Shown: positions 52,241-64,000 of the stretch, one piece after another
Numbering within the stretch: position 1 is the first letter of the stretch
How the letters are laid out: every line of letters begins with the position of its first letter
Assembly (NCBI RefSeq): GCF_003515065.1
Contig: NZ_QXGH01000015.1
Span: 1 to 64,000 of the forward strand
Source of the DNA: Nocardioides immobilis
Lineage (GTDB): Bacteria; Actinomycetota; Actinomycetes; Propionibacteriales; Nocardioidaceae
Length of the DNA stretch: 64,000 bases
Direction: 5' to 3'
The notes under the pieces: model-generated
The model's input: only the letters and a program-made list of their open reading frames with translations
Told to the model about the DNA's origin: nothing
The model's database searches: none
Made by a program: the position numbers and the translations under genes

Positions 52241-52338
52241 TGTTCTGGTTCAGGACATCCGCGACAGATGTCTCACGACATAGGCGACACGCTGTCTCGG
52301 GTCATCGGCGACAGGGCGGCTGATCGTGATGGTCGGGC

Positions 52339-53543
52339 ATGTCGAACGCCCGCCTGGTCATCACCGCGCTGCTGACCGAGAACCACACCATCGCGGATGT
52401 CGCGGCCCGCTATGGCGTGCATCGCTCGTGGGTGTACCGCCTCAAGGCCCGGTACGACGAGATCGGCGAGGATGCCTTCGAGCCGCTCTCACGGCGTCCG
52501 CACACCGCCCCGAACGCGACGCCGCCGGCGACGGTCGAGCTGGTGCTGCGGCTCCGCAAGGAGTTGACCGAGTCCGGCCACGACGCCGGCGCGGACACTG
52601 TGCGCTGGCACCTCGAACACCACCACCAGTTGGCGTTGTCACGGGCCACGGTCCACCGGATCCTGGTCCGCAACACCCAGGTGATCCCGGACCCCTCCAA
52701 GCGTCCCAAGTCCTCCTACATCCGATTCGAGGCCGAGCAGCCCGAGACCTGGCAGTCCGACTTCACCCACTACCGACTCGCCACCGGAACCGATGTCGAG
52801 GTCATCACCTGGCTCGACGACCACTCCCGCTACGCCCTGCACATCAGCGCCCACGTCCGGGTCACCGCACCGATCGTGCTGGCCACCTTCACCCAAACCG
52901 CGGGCCAGCACGGCTATCCCGCATCCACGCTGACCGACAACGGCATGGTCTACACCGTCCGGTTCGCCGGCGGCCGCGGCGGCAAAACCAAGCTCGAGAT
53001 CGAACTCCGTCGGCTCGGCATCACCCAGAAGAACTCCCGCCCCAACCACCCCACCACCTGCGGCAAGGTCAGAGATTCCAGCAGACCCTGAAGAAGTGGC
53101 TACGAGCCCAACCCGCCCAGCCGACCACGATCGCCGAGTTGCAGACACTGCTGGACCGATTCCGCACCGAGTACAACACCCAGCGCCCGCACCGCTCCCT
53201 GCCCCACCGAGCCACACCGGCAGCCGCCTACGCAGCCCGTCCGAAAGCCGGCCCCGGCGATCGCAGCAACGACACCCACGACCGAGTCCGCGACGACCGG
53301 GTCAGCAAAACCGGCTCGGTCACCCTGCGCCACAACGGCCGACTGCACCACATCGGCGTCGGCCGGACCTACGCCGGAACCTACGTCCGACTCCTGGTCC
53401 AAGACCTCGACATCACCATCATCAACACCGCCACCGGCGAGATTCTCCGCGAACTCGTCCTCGACCCATCCCGCGACTACCAACCCACCGGCCGACCACC
53501 CGGACCCACCACCAAAAACAGCAACGGACCTACGTTTCCGTAG
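52339..53543 (+). pseudogene. IS481-family transposase, frameshifted at the catalytic Glu
   Basis: The first frame runs from ATG 52339 to TGA 53089-53091: HTH (IADVAARYGVHRSWVYRLKA) and the first two acidic residues of DDE (WQSDFTHY, LTDNGMVY). The rest (RFQQTLKKWLRAQPAQPTT, NTQRPHRSLPHRATP) continues in the other frame to 53543. One G is missing after GTC at 53068-53070: KVERF needs GTC-GAG-AGA but the sequence has GTC-AGA-GA. The lost codon is the DDE glutamate itself. No slippery heptamer is visible, so a programmed shift is unlikely. Confidence 0.88.
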
Positions 53544-53550
53544 GTCCGTT
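53523..53550 (+). terminator. Terminator hairpin at the right end of the IS481 element
   Basis: AACGGACCTACG (53523-53534), loop TTTC, CGTAGGTCCGTT (53539-53550): a perfect 12-bp stem overlapping the transposase stop. It would also face transcripts leaving the tRNA gene. Confidence 0.8.
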
Positions 53551-53576
53551 GTCGCCGATGTCCTGAGACATCACAA

Positions 53577-53591
53577 GGGCGCCTCCGGCAG
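53577..53591. repeat. 15-bp target-site duplication, right copy (inside tRNA-Arg)
   Basis: Same 15-mer as 52226-52240. It supplies the acceptor 3' strand, discriminator base and part of the T-stem of the tRNA, so the gene remains complete. Confidence 0.85.
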
Positions 53592-53652
53592 GATTCGAAC
53601 CTGCGGCACCTGGTACCGGAAACCAGTGCTCTATCCCCTGAGCTACGGAGGC
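53580..53652 (-). tRNA. tRNA-Arg (anticodon CCG)
   Basis: 73 nt. The acceptor stem pairs GCCTCCG (53652-53646) with CGGAGGC (53587-53581), with discriminator G. The D-loop has AGCTCAGGGGATAGAGC. The anticodon arm is CTGGT-TTCCGGT-ACCAG with CCG at 53619-53617. The T-arm is GCAGG-TTCGAAT-CCTGC. CCA is not encoded. An IS481 element abuts its 3' end, and argS starts 98 bp away in the opposite direction. Confidence 0.97.
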
Positions 53653-53737
53653 CCTGCGCCTGCCCTGTCAGCAGAGCCCGGCGCGAGGTGGAACCTTACC
53701 GGGCGATATCCGTGCAAGAGAAACCGGAGGCCGCCGA

Positions 53738-53743
53738 TACCCT
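53738..53743 (+). promoter_or_regulatory. Leaderless -10 (TACCCT) for argS
   Basis: TACCCT, 6 nt, then GTG 53750. Confidence 0.55.
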
Positions 53744-53749
53744 TGCCCG

Positions 53750-55405
53750 GTGACCCCTGAGCAGCTCTCCGCCACCATCGTCGACGGTTTGTCGGCGCTC
53801 GTCGACAAGGGTGCGCTCACCCTTCCTGACGGCGTCCCGACCGAGGTGACGGTGGAGCGGCCGCGACGGAAGGGGCACGGTGACTATGCGACCAACGTCG
53901 CGCTCCAGCTAGGCAAGAAGGCGGGCATGAACCCGCGGGCGTTCGGAGAGCTGCTGGCGCAGCAGCTCGAGCAGTCCGACGGGATCGCCGCCGTCGAGAT
54001 CGCCGGTCCGGGCTTCCTCAACATCACCGTCGAGGCGGGGGCGCAGGGACAGCTCGCGGCGGACATCGTCGCGGCCGGGTCGTCGTACGGCTCGTCCAAC
54101 GCTTTCGCCGGCGAGAAGATCAACCTGGAGTTCGTCTCGGCCAACCCGACCGGTCCGCTCCACATCGGCGGCGTGCGCTGGGCCGCGGTCGGCGACGCGC
54201 TCGGCCGGATCTTCGAGATGACCGGTGCCGAGGTCACCCGGGAGTACTACTTCAACGACCACGGCGCCCAGATCGACCGTTTCGCGCGGTCGCTGCTCGC
54301 GAGCGCGCAGGGACGGCCGGCGCCCGAGGACGGCTACGGCGGCGAGTACATCCACGAGATCGCCGCTGCCGTCGTCGAGCAGCGGCCCGACGTGCTGACG
54401 CTGCCCGAGCCGGATGCGCAGGAGGTGTTCCGCGCCCTCGGGGTCGACATGATGTTCGACGAGATCAAGAAGTCGCTGCACCAGTTCGGGGTCGACTTCG
54501 ACGTCTACTTCCACGAGGACGAGCTGCACAAGAGCGGGGCGGTCGAGCGCGCGGTCGCCCGGCTGCGCGAGCTCGGCAACATCTACGAGCAGGACGGCGC
54601 GATCTGGCTCGCCACCGAGAGGTTCGGCGACGACAAGGACCGGGTCGTCATCAAGTCCGACGGAAAGGGCGCCTACCTGTCCGGTGACCTCGCCTACTAC
54701 CTCGACAAGCGGGAGCGGGGCTTCGACCGCTGCTTCATCATGCTCGGCGCCGACCACCACGGCTACGTGGGCCGGATGATGGCGATGTGCGCGGCGTTCG
54801 GCGACGAGCCGCACGTCAACCTCGAGATCCTGATCGGCCAGCTGGTCAACCTGGTCAGGGGTGGCGAGCCGCTGCGGATGTCGAAGCGGGCCGGCACGGT
54901 CGTCACCATCGACGACCTGGTCGACGCGATCGGCGTCGACGCCGCCCGCTACGCCCTCGCCCGCTACCACAGCGACAGCCCCATCGACATCGACCTCGAC
55001 CTGTGGGCACGGGCGACGAACGACAACCCGGTCTTCACGGTGCAGTACGCCCACGCCCGGATCGCCAGCCTGCTGCGCAACGCGGCCGACCTGGGGGTGG
55101 TGGCGGAGTCGCACCCGGAGCTGCTCACCCACGAGAAGGAGGGCGAGCTGCTCCGCGCGCTCGGCGAGCTCCCGCGGGTCGTCAAGGCGGCGGCAGAGCT
55201 GCGCGAGCCGCACCGGGTCGCCCGCTACCTCGAGGAGCTGGCCGGGGTCTACCACCGGTTCTACGACAACTGCCGGGTGCTGCCGATGGGCGACGAGGAG
55301 ATCGGCGAGCTCCACCGCGCGCGGCTGATGCTGGTCGAGGCGAACCGGGTCGTGCTGGCCAACGGCCTCGGCCTGCTCGGCGTCTCGGCGCCCGAGCGCA
55401 TGTGA
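53750..55405 (+). CDS. argS: Arginyl-tRNA synthetase
   Basis: 551 residues, class Ia synthetase. N-terminal Add-1 domain ([18 protein letters not shown]), HIGH variant in [21 protein letters not shown]-like [10 protein letters not shown], and the DALR anticodon domain near the C-terminus ([20 protein letters not shown]). Charges tRNA-Arg, including the tRNA next door. Cytosolic. First gene of the argS-lysA-hom-thrC-thrB cluster typical of actinobacteria. Leaderless promoter. Confidence 0.96.
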   Translation: MTPEQLSATIVDGLSALVDKGALTLPDGVPTEVTVERPRRKGHGDYATNVALQLGKKAGMNPRAFGELLAQQLEQSDGIAAVEIAGPGFLNITVEAGAQGQLAADIVAAGSSYGSSNAFAGEKINLEFVSANPTGPLHIGGVRWAAVGDALGRIFEMTGAEVTREYYFNDHGAQIDRFARSLLASAQGRPAPEDGYGGEYIHEIAAAVVEQRPDVLTLPEPDAQEVFRALGVDMMFDEIKKSLHQFGVDFDVYFHEDELHKSGAVERAVARLRELGNIYEQDGAIWLATERFGDDKDRVVIKSDGKGAYLSGDLAYYLDKRERGFDRCFIMLGADHHGYVGRMMAMCAAFGDEPHVNLEILIGQLVNLVRGGEPLRMSKRAGTVVTIDDLVDAIGVDAARYALARYHSDSPIDIDLDLWARATNDNPVFTVQYAHARIASLLRNAADLGVVAESHPELLTHEKEGELLRALGELPRVVKAAAELREPHRVARYLEELAGVYHRFYDNCRVLPMGDEEIGELHRARLMLVEANRVVLANGLGLLGVSAPERM

Positions 55406-55421
55406 GCGCGGGAGAGGCGAC

Positions 55422-56816
55422 ATGACCCACGAAGCAGGCTGGGCGCACGCGCCCGGCGCCCTCCGCGGACCGTCCTGGCTGCAGGCGCCCCGCGACGTCA
55501 ACGCGCTCGTCCCGCTGCTGTGGTCCGGCACGGCCCACAAGACGGACGACGGCGACCTGGTGGTCGGGGGCGTGCCGCTGGCCGACCTCGTCGCCGAGCA
55601 CAACACGCCGGCCTACGTCCTCGACGAGGACGACTTCCGGGCCCGTGCCCGGGCGTTCCGTGACGCGTTCGCCGGCTGGGACGTCTACTACGCAGGCAAG
55701 GCCTTCCTCTGTACGGCGGTCGCCCGCTGGATCGCGGAGGAGGGCCTCTGCCTCGACGTCTGCTCGGCGGGCGAGCTGGCGGTCGCGCTCCGCGCCGGCT
55801 TCGACCCGGCGCGGATCGGCTACCACGGCAACAACAAGTCGGTCGCCGAGCTGCGCCGTGCGGTCGCGGACGGGGTCGGGCGGATCATCGTCGACTCCTT
55901 CCAGGAGGTCGACCGGCTCGCGATGATCACCCAGGACACCGGGATGTCGGCGAGGGTGATGGTGCGGGTGACCGCCGGCGTCGAGGCGCACACGCACGAG
56001 TACATCGCCACCGCGCACGAGGACCAGAAGTTCGGCTTCTCGATCACCTCCGGCGACGCCTTCGAGGCCGTACGACGACTCGGGGCCGCTCCCGGCATCG
56101 AGCTGCTCGGCCTCCACTCTCACATCGGCAGCCAGATCTTCGACTCCTCCGGCTTCGAGGTGGCGGCCCGCCGGGTGCTCGCCCTGCACGCCCGGGTGTC
56201 GGACGAACTGGGCGTGACGATGCCCGAGATGGACCTCGGAGGGGGCTTCGGCATCGCCTACACGACCCAGGACGACCCGTCCGACCCGGCGCAGCTCGCC
56301 ACCGAGATGGGCAAGATCGTCGAGCACGAGTGCCGTGCGCTCGGCGTCGAGGAGCCCCGGCTGTCGATCGAGCCCGGCCGCGCGATCGTCGGCCCGGCGA
56401 TGTGCACGGTCTACACCGTCGGCACCGTCAAGCCGGTGATGCTCGACGCGGGCGCCGTCCGCACCTACGTCAGCGTCGACGGCGGGATGAGCGACAACAT
56501 CCGCACCGCTCTCTACGACGCCGACTACTCGTGCACCCTGGCCGCCCGCCGGTCCGACGCGGTCCCGGTCCTGGCGCGCGTGGTCGGCAAGCACTGCGAG
56601 GCCGGCGACATCGTCGTCCGCGACGAGTTCCTCCCCGGCGACGTCGCTCCTGGCGACCTGGTGGCGGTGCCGGGCACGGGTGCTTACTGTCGCTCGATGG
56701 CCTCCAACTACAACCACTCATTGCGGCCGCCGGTGATCGCGGTACGGGACGGAGTCGCGCGCGTCGTCGTACGGCGGGAGACTGAGGACGACCTGTTGGC
56801 GACGGATGTCGGGTGA
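55422..56816 (+). CDS. lysA: Diaminopimelate decarboxylase
   Basis: Last step of lysine synthesis: meso-DAP to L-lysine plus CO2. 464 residues from ATG 55422 (GGAGAGG upstream). The PLP lysine is in VYYAGKAFLC; the barrel shows GLCLDVCSAGELAVAL, LGLHSHIGSQIFD and MDLGGGFGIAY. The active-site Cys/Glu motif is GKHCEAGDIVVRDEFLP, then a Tyr in MASNYNHSLRPP. Cytosolic dimer. Its last 4 nt overlap the hom start (GTGA). Confidence 0.96.
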   Translation: MTHEAGWAHAPGALRGPSWLQAPRDVNALVPLLWSGTAHKTDDGDLVVGGVPLADLVAEHNTPAYVLDEDDFRARARAFRDAFAGWDVYYAGKAFLCTAVARWIAEEGLCLDVCSAGELAVALRAGFDPARIGYHGNNKSVAELRRAVADGVGRIIVDSFQEVDRLAMITQDTGMSARVMVRVTAGVEAHTHEYIATAHEDQKFGFSITSGDAFEAVRRLGAAPGIELLGLHSHIGSQIFDSSGFEVAARRVLALHARVSDELGVTMPEMDLGGGFGIAYTTQDDPSDPAQLATEMGKIVEHECRALGVEEPRLSIEPGRAIVGPAMCTVYTVGTVKPVMLDAGAVRTYVSVDGGMSDNIRTALYDADYSCTLAARRSDAVPVLARVVGKHCEAGDIVVRDEFLPGDVAPGDLVAVPGTGAYCRSMASNYNHSLRPPVIAVRDGVARVVVRRETEDDLLATDVG

Positions 56817-58138
56817 GTGCTGTGAATACGGAGGGTGACAAGCCCCTCAAGGTGGCCGTGCTGGGCTGCGGTGTCGTCGGCTCGCAGGTGGTGCGGCTGC
56901 TCGGCGAGCAGTCGGGCGACCTCGCTGCGCGGGTCGGCGCTCCTGTCGAGATCGCCGGGGTCGCCGTCCGACGTCTTGACGCGCCGCGCGACGTCGACGT
57001 CCCCGCCGGGCTGCTGACCACCGACGCGCTCGGCCTGGTGACGCGGGGCGACATCGACGTCGTGGTCGAGGTCATCGGCGGCATCGAGCCGGCCCGGTCC
57101 CTGATCCTGGCGGCCCTCGAGAACGGCGCATCGGTCGTCACCGCCAACAAGGCGTTGCTGGCCGAGGACGGCCCGACCCTCTACGAGGCCGCGGAGAAGG
57201 CCGGCCGCGACCTCTACTACGAGGCGGCCGTCGCCGGCGCGATCCCGATCGTGCGACCGCTGCGCGAGTCGCTCGCGGGCGACAAGGTCACCCGGGTGCT
57301 CGGCATCGTCAACGGCACCACCAACTTCATCCTCGACAAGATGGACACCCAGGGATCCGGGTTCGAGGAGGCCCTCGAGGAGGCGCAGGCGCTCGGTTAC
57401 GCCGAGGCCGACCCGACCGCCGACGTCGAGGGCTTCGACGCGGCGGCGAAGGCGGCGATCCTCGCCAGCCTCGCCTTCCACTCCCGGGTCACCGCCGCCG
57501 ACGTGCACCGTGAGGGCATCAGCGACGTCACCTCGGGCGACGTCCGGTCGGCCACCGACATGGGCTGCGTCGTCAAGCTGCTGGCGATCGCCGAGCTCAA
57601 CGCGACCGAGTCGGGCGAGGAGGCCGTGAGCGTGCGGGTGCACCCCGCGATGATCCCGCGGTCGCACCCGCTGGCCAGCGTGCGCGAGGCCTACAACGCG
57701 GTGTTCGTCGAGTCCGAGGCCGCCGGGCAGCTGATGTTCTACGGCCCGGGCGCCGGCGGCGCCCCGACGGCGAGTGCCGTCCTCGGCGACCTGGTCTCCG
57801 TCGCGCGCAACCACCGGCAGGGCACCCGCGGCGTCGGCGAGTCGGCGTACGCCGACCGGGCGGTGCTGCCGATGGGGGAGACCCGTACCCGCTACCACGT
57901 CGCGATCGACGTCGACGACCGCGCCGGCGTGCTGGCCGCGGTGGCGACCGCGTTCGCGACGCACGACGTGTCGATCCAGACGGTCCGGCAGGAGGGGCGC
58001 GGCGACGACGCGCAGCTGGTCGTGGTCTCCCACGAGGCGACCGACGCCCAGCTCTCGGCCACCGTGGAGGAGCTGCGCGGGATGGACACTGTCCGCGAGG
58101 TGACCTCGGTGATGAGGGTGGAAGGGACCGACGAATGA
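56813..58138 (+). CDS. hom: Homoserine dehydrogenase
   Basis: 441 residues from GTG 56813 (GTG 56822 possible). NAD(P) Rossmann [17 protein letters not shown], catalytic region [39 protein letters not shown], and a C-terminal ACT domain (about 360-430; [19 protein letters not shown]) for threonine feedback. Reduces aspartate semialdehyde to homoserine. Cytosolic. ATGA overlap with thrC. Confidence 0.96.
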   Translation: MSAVNTEGDKPLKVAVLGCGVVGSQVVRLLGEQSGDLAARVGAPVEIAGVAVRRLDAPRDVDVPAGLLTTDALGLVTRGDIDVVVEVIGGIEPARSLILAALENGASVVTANKALLAEDGPTLYEAAEKAGRDLYYEAAVAGAIPIVRPLRESLAGDKVTRVLGIVNGTTNFILDKMDTQGSGFEEALEEAQALGYAEADPTADVEGFDAAAKAAILASLAFHSRVTAADVHREGISDVTSGDVRSATDMGCVVKLLAIAELNATESGEEAVSVRVHPAMIPRSHPLASVREAYNAVFVESEAAGQLMFYGPGAGGAPTASAVLGDLVSVARNHRQGTRGVGESAYADRAVLPMGETRTRYHVAIDVDDRAGVLAAVATAFATHDVSIQTVRQEGRGDDAQLVVVSHEATDAQLSATVEELRGMDTVREVTSVMRVEGTDE

Positions 58139-59244
58139 CCAGCGTGAGCGGCGGCGACGGGCTCGCCGTGCGGACCCGCCAGTGGCGCGGCGTGATCGAG
58201 GAGTACCGCGACCTCCTCGACATCCCGGCCGACACCCCTGCGGTCACGCTCCGTGAGGGCGGCACCCCGCTGGTGCACTCGGAGTGGCTCTCGGAGCTCA
58301 CCGACGCGCAGGTGCACCTCAAGGTCGAGGGCGACAACCCGACCGGGTCGTTCAAGGACCGCGGCATGACCGCGGCGATCTCGGTCGCCAAGCACGAGGG
58401 TGCCGAGGCCGTCGTCTGCGCGTCGACCGGCAACACGTCGGCGTCGATGGCCGCCTACGCCGCCAAGGCCCGGCTCAACCCGCTGGTGCTGGTGCCCGAG
58501 GGCAAGATCGCCGCGGGCAAGATGGCGCAGGCGATCCTGCACGGCGCCCAGGTGATCATGGTCAAGGGCAACTTCGACGACTGCCTGCGGCTGGCGAAGG
58601 AACTGGCGGCGTCGTACCCCGTCGCACTGGTCAACTCGGTCAACCCGGTCCGGCTCGAGGGCCAGAAGACCGCGGCCTTCGAGATCGCCGACTTCCTGGG
58701 CGACGCCCCCGACTACCACCTCCTCCCCGTCGGCAACGCCGGCAACATCTCGGCGTACTGGCTCGGCTACCGGCAGTACGCCGACCTCGGCCGGATCACC
58801 CGCAAGCCGGTGATGCGCGGCTTCCAGGCGGCCGGCGCGAGCCCGCTGGTCACCGGTCAGCCGTTCCCGCACCCGGAGACCCGGGCGACCGCGATCCGGA
58901 TCGGTAACCCGGCGTCGTGGCAGCTCGCCGAGGACGCCGCCTCCGAGTCCGGCGGCCGGTTCGCCTCGGTCTCGGACGAGCGGATCCTCGCTGCCCAGCG
59001 CGACCTCGCCCGCAACGACGGCGTGTTCGTCGAGCCGGCCAGTGCGGCCGGCGTCGCGGGCCTGCTCCAGGAGCTCGAGCAGGGCGAGTCGTACGCCGGC
59101 ACCACCGTCGTGATCACGGTGACCGGCCACGGACTCAAGGACACGGTCACCGCGCTCGAGGGCTTCGCCGAGAACGGGGGCACCGTCGTCGACGACGTCG
59201 TCGTCCCGGAGGTCGCTGCGGTCGCCGAGGCCGCCGGGCTGTGA
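58135..59244 (+). CDS. thrC: Threonine synthase
   Basis: 369 residues; PLP fold type II. The PLP lysine is in [11 protein letters not shown], and the phosphate-binding loop region includes [19 protein letters not shown] and [17 protein letters not shown]. Converts O-phosphohomoserine to threonine. The short, plant-type-unlike bacterial form. Translationally coupled on both sides (ATGA with hom, GTGA with thrB). Confidence 0.96.
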   Translation: MTSVSGGDGLAVRTRQWRGVIEEYRDLLDIPADTPAVTLREGGTPLVHSEWLSELTDAQVHLKVEGDNPTGSFKDRGMTAAISVAKHEGAEAVVCASTGNTSASMAAYAAKARLNPLVLVPEGKIAAGKMAQAILHGAQVIMVKGNFDDCLRLAKELAASYPVALVNSVNPVRLEGQKTAAFEIADFLGDAPDYHLLPVGNAGNISAYWLGYRQYADLGRITRKPVMRGFQAAGASPLVTGQPFPHPETRATAIRIGNPASWQLAEDAASESGGRFASVSDERILAAQRDLARNDGVFVEPASAAGVAGLLQELEQGESYAGTTVVITVTGHGLKDTVTALEGFAENGGTVVDDVVVPEVAAVAEAAGL

Positions 59245-60137
59245 CCACGTTCGCACCCGGACCGGTGCGGGTCTCCGTGCCGGCCACCTCGGCCAATCTC
59301 GGCCCGGGCTTCGACGCGTTGGGCCTCGCCCTCGACCTGCGGGACCGGCTCGAGGCGGAGGTCACCGGCAGCGGGCTCGTCGTCGAGGTCGACGGGTCCG
59401 GCAGCGACGAGGTGCCGCTCGACGAGCGCCACCTGGTCGTGCAGGCGATGCGGGCCGCCTTCGACGAGCTCGGCGTGCAACCGCCCGGCCTCCGGCTCTC
59501 GTGCGTCAACGTGATCCCGCACGCGCGCGGTCTCGGGTCGTCCTCGGCCGCGATCGTCGCCGGCGTGTGGCTCGCGCGCGAGCTGGTCGCGGGCGGCCGG
59601 CTGCTGCTCGGCGACGAGGGGCTGCTCGACCTGGCCGCCCGGCTCGAGGGTCATCCCGACAACGTCGCGCCCGCTCTCCTCGGCGGGTTCGTGATCGCGG
59701 GCCAGGACCCCGACGGGTCGTTCTACGCCGTACCGTCCGAGGTCGACCCGCGGATCGGCGCCGTCGTCTTCATCCCGGCGGAGCCGGTCTCGACCGAGCT
59801 GGCCCGCGGTCTCCTGCCGAAGGAGGTGCCGCACGCCGACGCCGCGACGAACGCCGGCCGGGCGGCCCTGCTCGTCGCCGCGCTCGGCGGCCGTCCCGAG
59901 CAGCTGTGGCGTGCGACCGCCGACCGGCTCCACCAGGACTACCGCCGCGAGGCGATGCCGGAGACCCTCGACCTGGTCGACGCGCTGCGGGCCGATCGGG
60001 TCCCGGCGATCGTGTCCGGAGCCGGGCCGACCGTGCTCGCGTTCACCGACGCCACCGACGGCCTGATGGCCCGCTGTCCGGAAGGATGGACCGCGCTGCA
60101 GCTCGGGATCGACTCCCGCGGCGCCGTCGCATGGTGA
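59241..60137 (+). CDS. thrB: Homoserine kinase
   Basis: 298 residues from GTG 59241. GHMP kinase: [20 protein letters not shown], phosphate loop [17 protein letters not shown], and the C-terminal [13 protein letters not shown]. Phosphorylates homoserine for ThrC. Cytosolic. The stop TGA at 60135-60137 shares a base with an ATG that opens a 42-codon frame into the rho leader. Confidence 0.96.
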   Translation: MTTFAPGPVRVSVPATSANLGPGFDALGLALDLRDRLEAEVTGSGLVVEVDGSGSDEVPLDERHLVVQAMRAAFDELGVQPPGLRLSCVNVIPHARGLGSSSAAIVAGVWLARELVAGGRLLLGDEGLLDLAARLEGHPDNVAPALLGGFVIAGQDPDGSFYAVPSEVDPRIGAVVFIPAEPVSTELARGLLPKEVPHADAATNAGRAALLVAALGGRPEQLWRATADRLHQDYRREAMPETLDLVDALRADRVPAIVSGAGPTVLAFTDATDGLMARCPEGWTALQLGIDSRGAVAW

Positions 60138-60162
60138 TGCCTCGGGCTCCGTACGACGGTGG

Positions 60163-60335
60163 TACCCTGAGCGTGCGTCGTAGGTACTCGGCCACTCGGT
60201 TCCCGGCGCCGCGCGTTCATCGCGCGCATCTCCTTCCTCGCCACGGTCGGCCTATGTCCGCCTGAGGAAGATCTGACCAAACGCCCTCCCTCCCGCGCGG
60301 AGCGGAGCGGCCGTATTACGTGGGAAGGACCTCAC
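60163..60335 (+). promoter_or_regulatory. rho promoter and long leader
   Basis: TACCCT (60163-60168) is a good -10 and would give a leader of about 160 nt before GTG 60336. The leader holds a 42-codon open frame (60137-60265, Arg-rich, ending in GRPMSA) that overlaps the thrB stop as TGATG; its codon use is poor, so coding is doubtful. GGGAAGGAC is the rho ribosome-binding site. Confidence 0.45.
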
Positions 60336-62150
<1,815 letters not shown>

Positions 62151-62181
62151 TCGCGGAATAGGCGACACGACCAGACGCTTC

Positions 62182-62187
62182 TACAAT
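62182..62187 (+). promoter_or_regulatory. rpmE promoter -10 (TACAAT)
   Basis: TACAAT, 66 nt before ATG 62254, in the 103-bp rho-rpmE gap. No convincing -35 seen. Confidence 0.55.
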
Positions 62188-62253
62188 CACGTGTCGGCTC
62201 CGGTTCACGCCTGCACAAGCACGGCGACCCGGAGCACAAGAGATGAGGACACC

Positions 62254-62472
62254 ATGAAGAAGGACATCCACCCCGACTACGTCGTGACCGAGGTGACCTG
62301 CACCTGCGGCAGCACCTTCACGACCCGTAGCACCGTGAGCTCCGGCACGATCCACTCCGACGTCTGCTCGCAGTGCCACCCGTTCTACACCGGCAAGCAG
62401 AAGATCCTCGACACCGGTGGCCGCGTCGCCCGGTTCGAGGCCCGCTACGCCAAGAAGACCGCCGGCAAGTAG
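62254..62472 (+). CDS. rpmE: 50S ribosomal protein L31 (zinc-type)
   Basis: 72 residues from ATG 62254 (GAGGA upstream). The zinc ribbon is CTCGSTF (CxC) and [10 protein letters not shown] (CxxC), so this is the C+ form, unlike the Zur-regulated C- paralogue. Bridges the 30S and 50S subunits. Between rho and prfA as in mycobacteria. Confidence 0.96.
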   Translation: MKKDIHPDYVVTEVTCTCGSTFTTRSTVSSGTIHSDVCSQCHPFYTGKQKILDTGGRVARFEARYAKKTAGK

Positions 62473-62480
62473 TTGTCTTC

Positions 62481-62519
62481 GAGCGCCGACCTTCCCGCAC
62501 TGCGGGTCGGTCGGCGCTC
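62481..62519 (+). terminator. Nested hairpin terminator between rpmE and prfA
   Basis: GAGCGCCGACC (62481-62491) pairs with GGTCGGCGCTC (62509-62519); inside, CCCGC (62494-62498) pairs with GCGGG (62502-62506). It is followed by GTCATTTCC. It probably lowers readthrough into prfA. Confidence 0.8.
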
Positions 62520-62539
62520 GTCATTTCCTAGGGGACATC

Positions 62540-63606
<1,067 letters not shown>

Positions 63607-63610
<4 letters not shown>

Positions 63611-64000
63611 CGCCGCGGGAGGCGATCGCTGCGGGGGCCGCCCGGCTGCACGCGGCGGGCGTCGCCAGCCCCGAGCACGACGCCGCCGAGCTGCTGGCGC
63701 ACGCGCTGGGCACCACGCGGAGCCGGCTCGCGCTGGTCACCGACGTCCCTGCCGCGGCAGTGGCGGCGTACGACGAGCTCGTGGCCCGGCGGGCGGCGCG
63801 CGAGCCGCTCCAGCACCTGACCGGCATCGCCTACTTCCGGTACGGCGAGGTGGCGGTGGGTCCCGGTGTCTTCGTGCCGCGGCCCGAGACCGAGCTGCTC
63901 GCCGGCTGGGCCGTCGACCACCTGACCAAGGCGAAGCGGCACCCCCGCTCGGCCACGGGGCTGACCGAGCCGGTCGTCGTGGACCTGTGCACCGGCTCCG
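63607..64000 (+). CDS. prmC: Release factor glutamine methyltransferase, partial (cut by window end)
   Basis: 131 residues visible from GTG 63607, overlapping prfA by 4 nt. N-terminal helical domain ([20 protein letters not shown]), the linker [34 protein letters not shown], then the start of the SAM-binding domain VVVDLCTGS. The NPPY catalytic motif lies beyond the window. Methylates the GGQ glutamine of RF1 encoded just upstream. Confidence 0.94.

Larger units (their letters stand above)
52241..53576 (+). mobile_element. IS481-family insertion sequence
   Basis: About 1,336 bp. The terminal inverted repeats (TGTTCTGG..., 52241-52266, against the reverse of 53550-53575) match at 21 of 26 positions. 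The left end carries two further IR-like units (52267-52289 and 52290-52313), so three transposase-site-like units lie in tandem. Flanked directly by 15-bp duplications. It contains one frameshifted transposase gene and a 12-bp-stem terminator at the right end. Confidence 0.88.

Noticed and set aside
53060..53095. Programmed ribosomal frameshift in the IS481 transposase
   Set aside because: No slippery heptamer or downstream pseudoknot seen, and the lost base destroys the catalytic Glu codon.
52226..53591. The 15-bp repeats as attL/attR of an integrative element
   Set aside because: They abut the IS ends almost exactly, there is no integrase, and the enclosed DNA is only the IS; a target duplication is simpler.
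60155..60170. GGTGGTACC upstream of rho as a T-box
   Set aside because: Lacks the CGCG(G) part of the motif and is better explained as a TACCCT promoter hexamer.

Overview
The window comes from a high-GC actinobacterium, most likely Nocardioides or another Nocardioidaceae. The evidence is the strong G/C bias at third codon positions, many GTG starts, and many genes whose -10 hexamer lies only 6-8 nt before the start codon. Actinobacterial markers are present: WhiB1, SigR/RsrA, PdtaS, a fused Kgd, Ni-SOD with SodX, bL37 and DUF6104. Several gene orders match those I recall from Mycobacterium tuberculosis: argS-lysA-hom-thrC-thrB-rho-rpmE-prfA-prmC, and the neighbourhood pdtaS/whiB1/sigH(R)/SRAP/aroA/rsgA/desA3.

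Layout. 1-8 kb: a PKD-type fragment, an aldo/keto reductase divergent from a class II aldolase-PfkB kinase pair, then three tandem secreted HExxH metalloprotease paralogues. 8-20 kb: housekeeping genes (DUF445, S4, FKBP, CBS, HisN, RsgA, AroA, SRAP) and the redox switch sigR-rsrA, interrupted by two solitary nuclease genes of AbiEi/DUF559 type, each bracketed by its own family of short repeats. 20-28 kb: bL37, an IlvG-like ThDP enzyme, the PdtaS kinase, WhiB1, and an overlapping sodN-rsbW-sigF stress operon divergent from sodX. 28-36 kb: malic enzyme, TauE/SafE transporter, a multidrug MFS pump with an attenuator-like leader, and a TetR-controlled reductase/desaturase operon. 36-42.5 kb: a complete fructose PTS, with ptsI divergent from fruR-fruK-fruA-ptsH. 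42.7-44.4 kb: a frameshifted DUF222/HNH repeat-family gene followed by structured noncoding DNA. 44.4-51 kb: acetoacetate decarboxylase-like protein, DUF6104, Kgd, a lipoprotein and an LCP protein. 51.3-53.6 kb: a ydaO (c-di-AMP) riboswitch with its NlpC/P60 hydrolase, and a broken IS481-family element inserted in the 3' end of a tRNA-Arg gene. 53.7-64 kb: argS, lysA, the threonine operon, rho, rpmE, prfA and the start of prmC.

How the parts work together. The stress theme is strong: SigR/RsrA (thiol), SigF/RsbW with Ni-SOD, WhiB1 and PdtaS. The most unusual signals are: (i) the repeat-bracketed nuclease genes, which share a TCCACAGGC motif upstream of each nuclease-type gene, including the HNH gene; (ii) a nine-codon leader ORF overlapping two mutually exclusive hairpins before the efflux pump; (iii) an IS insertion whose 15-bp target duplication rebuilds the tRNA it hit; (iv) a SigR promoter placed to give a longer SigR isoform. 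All family assignments were made by eye from the sequence; no database search was run.
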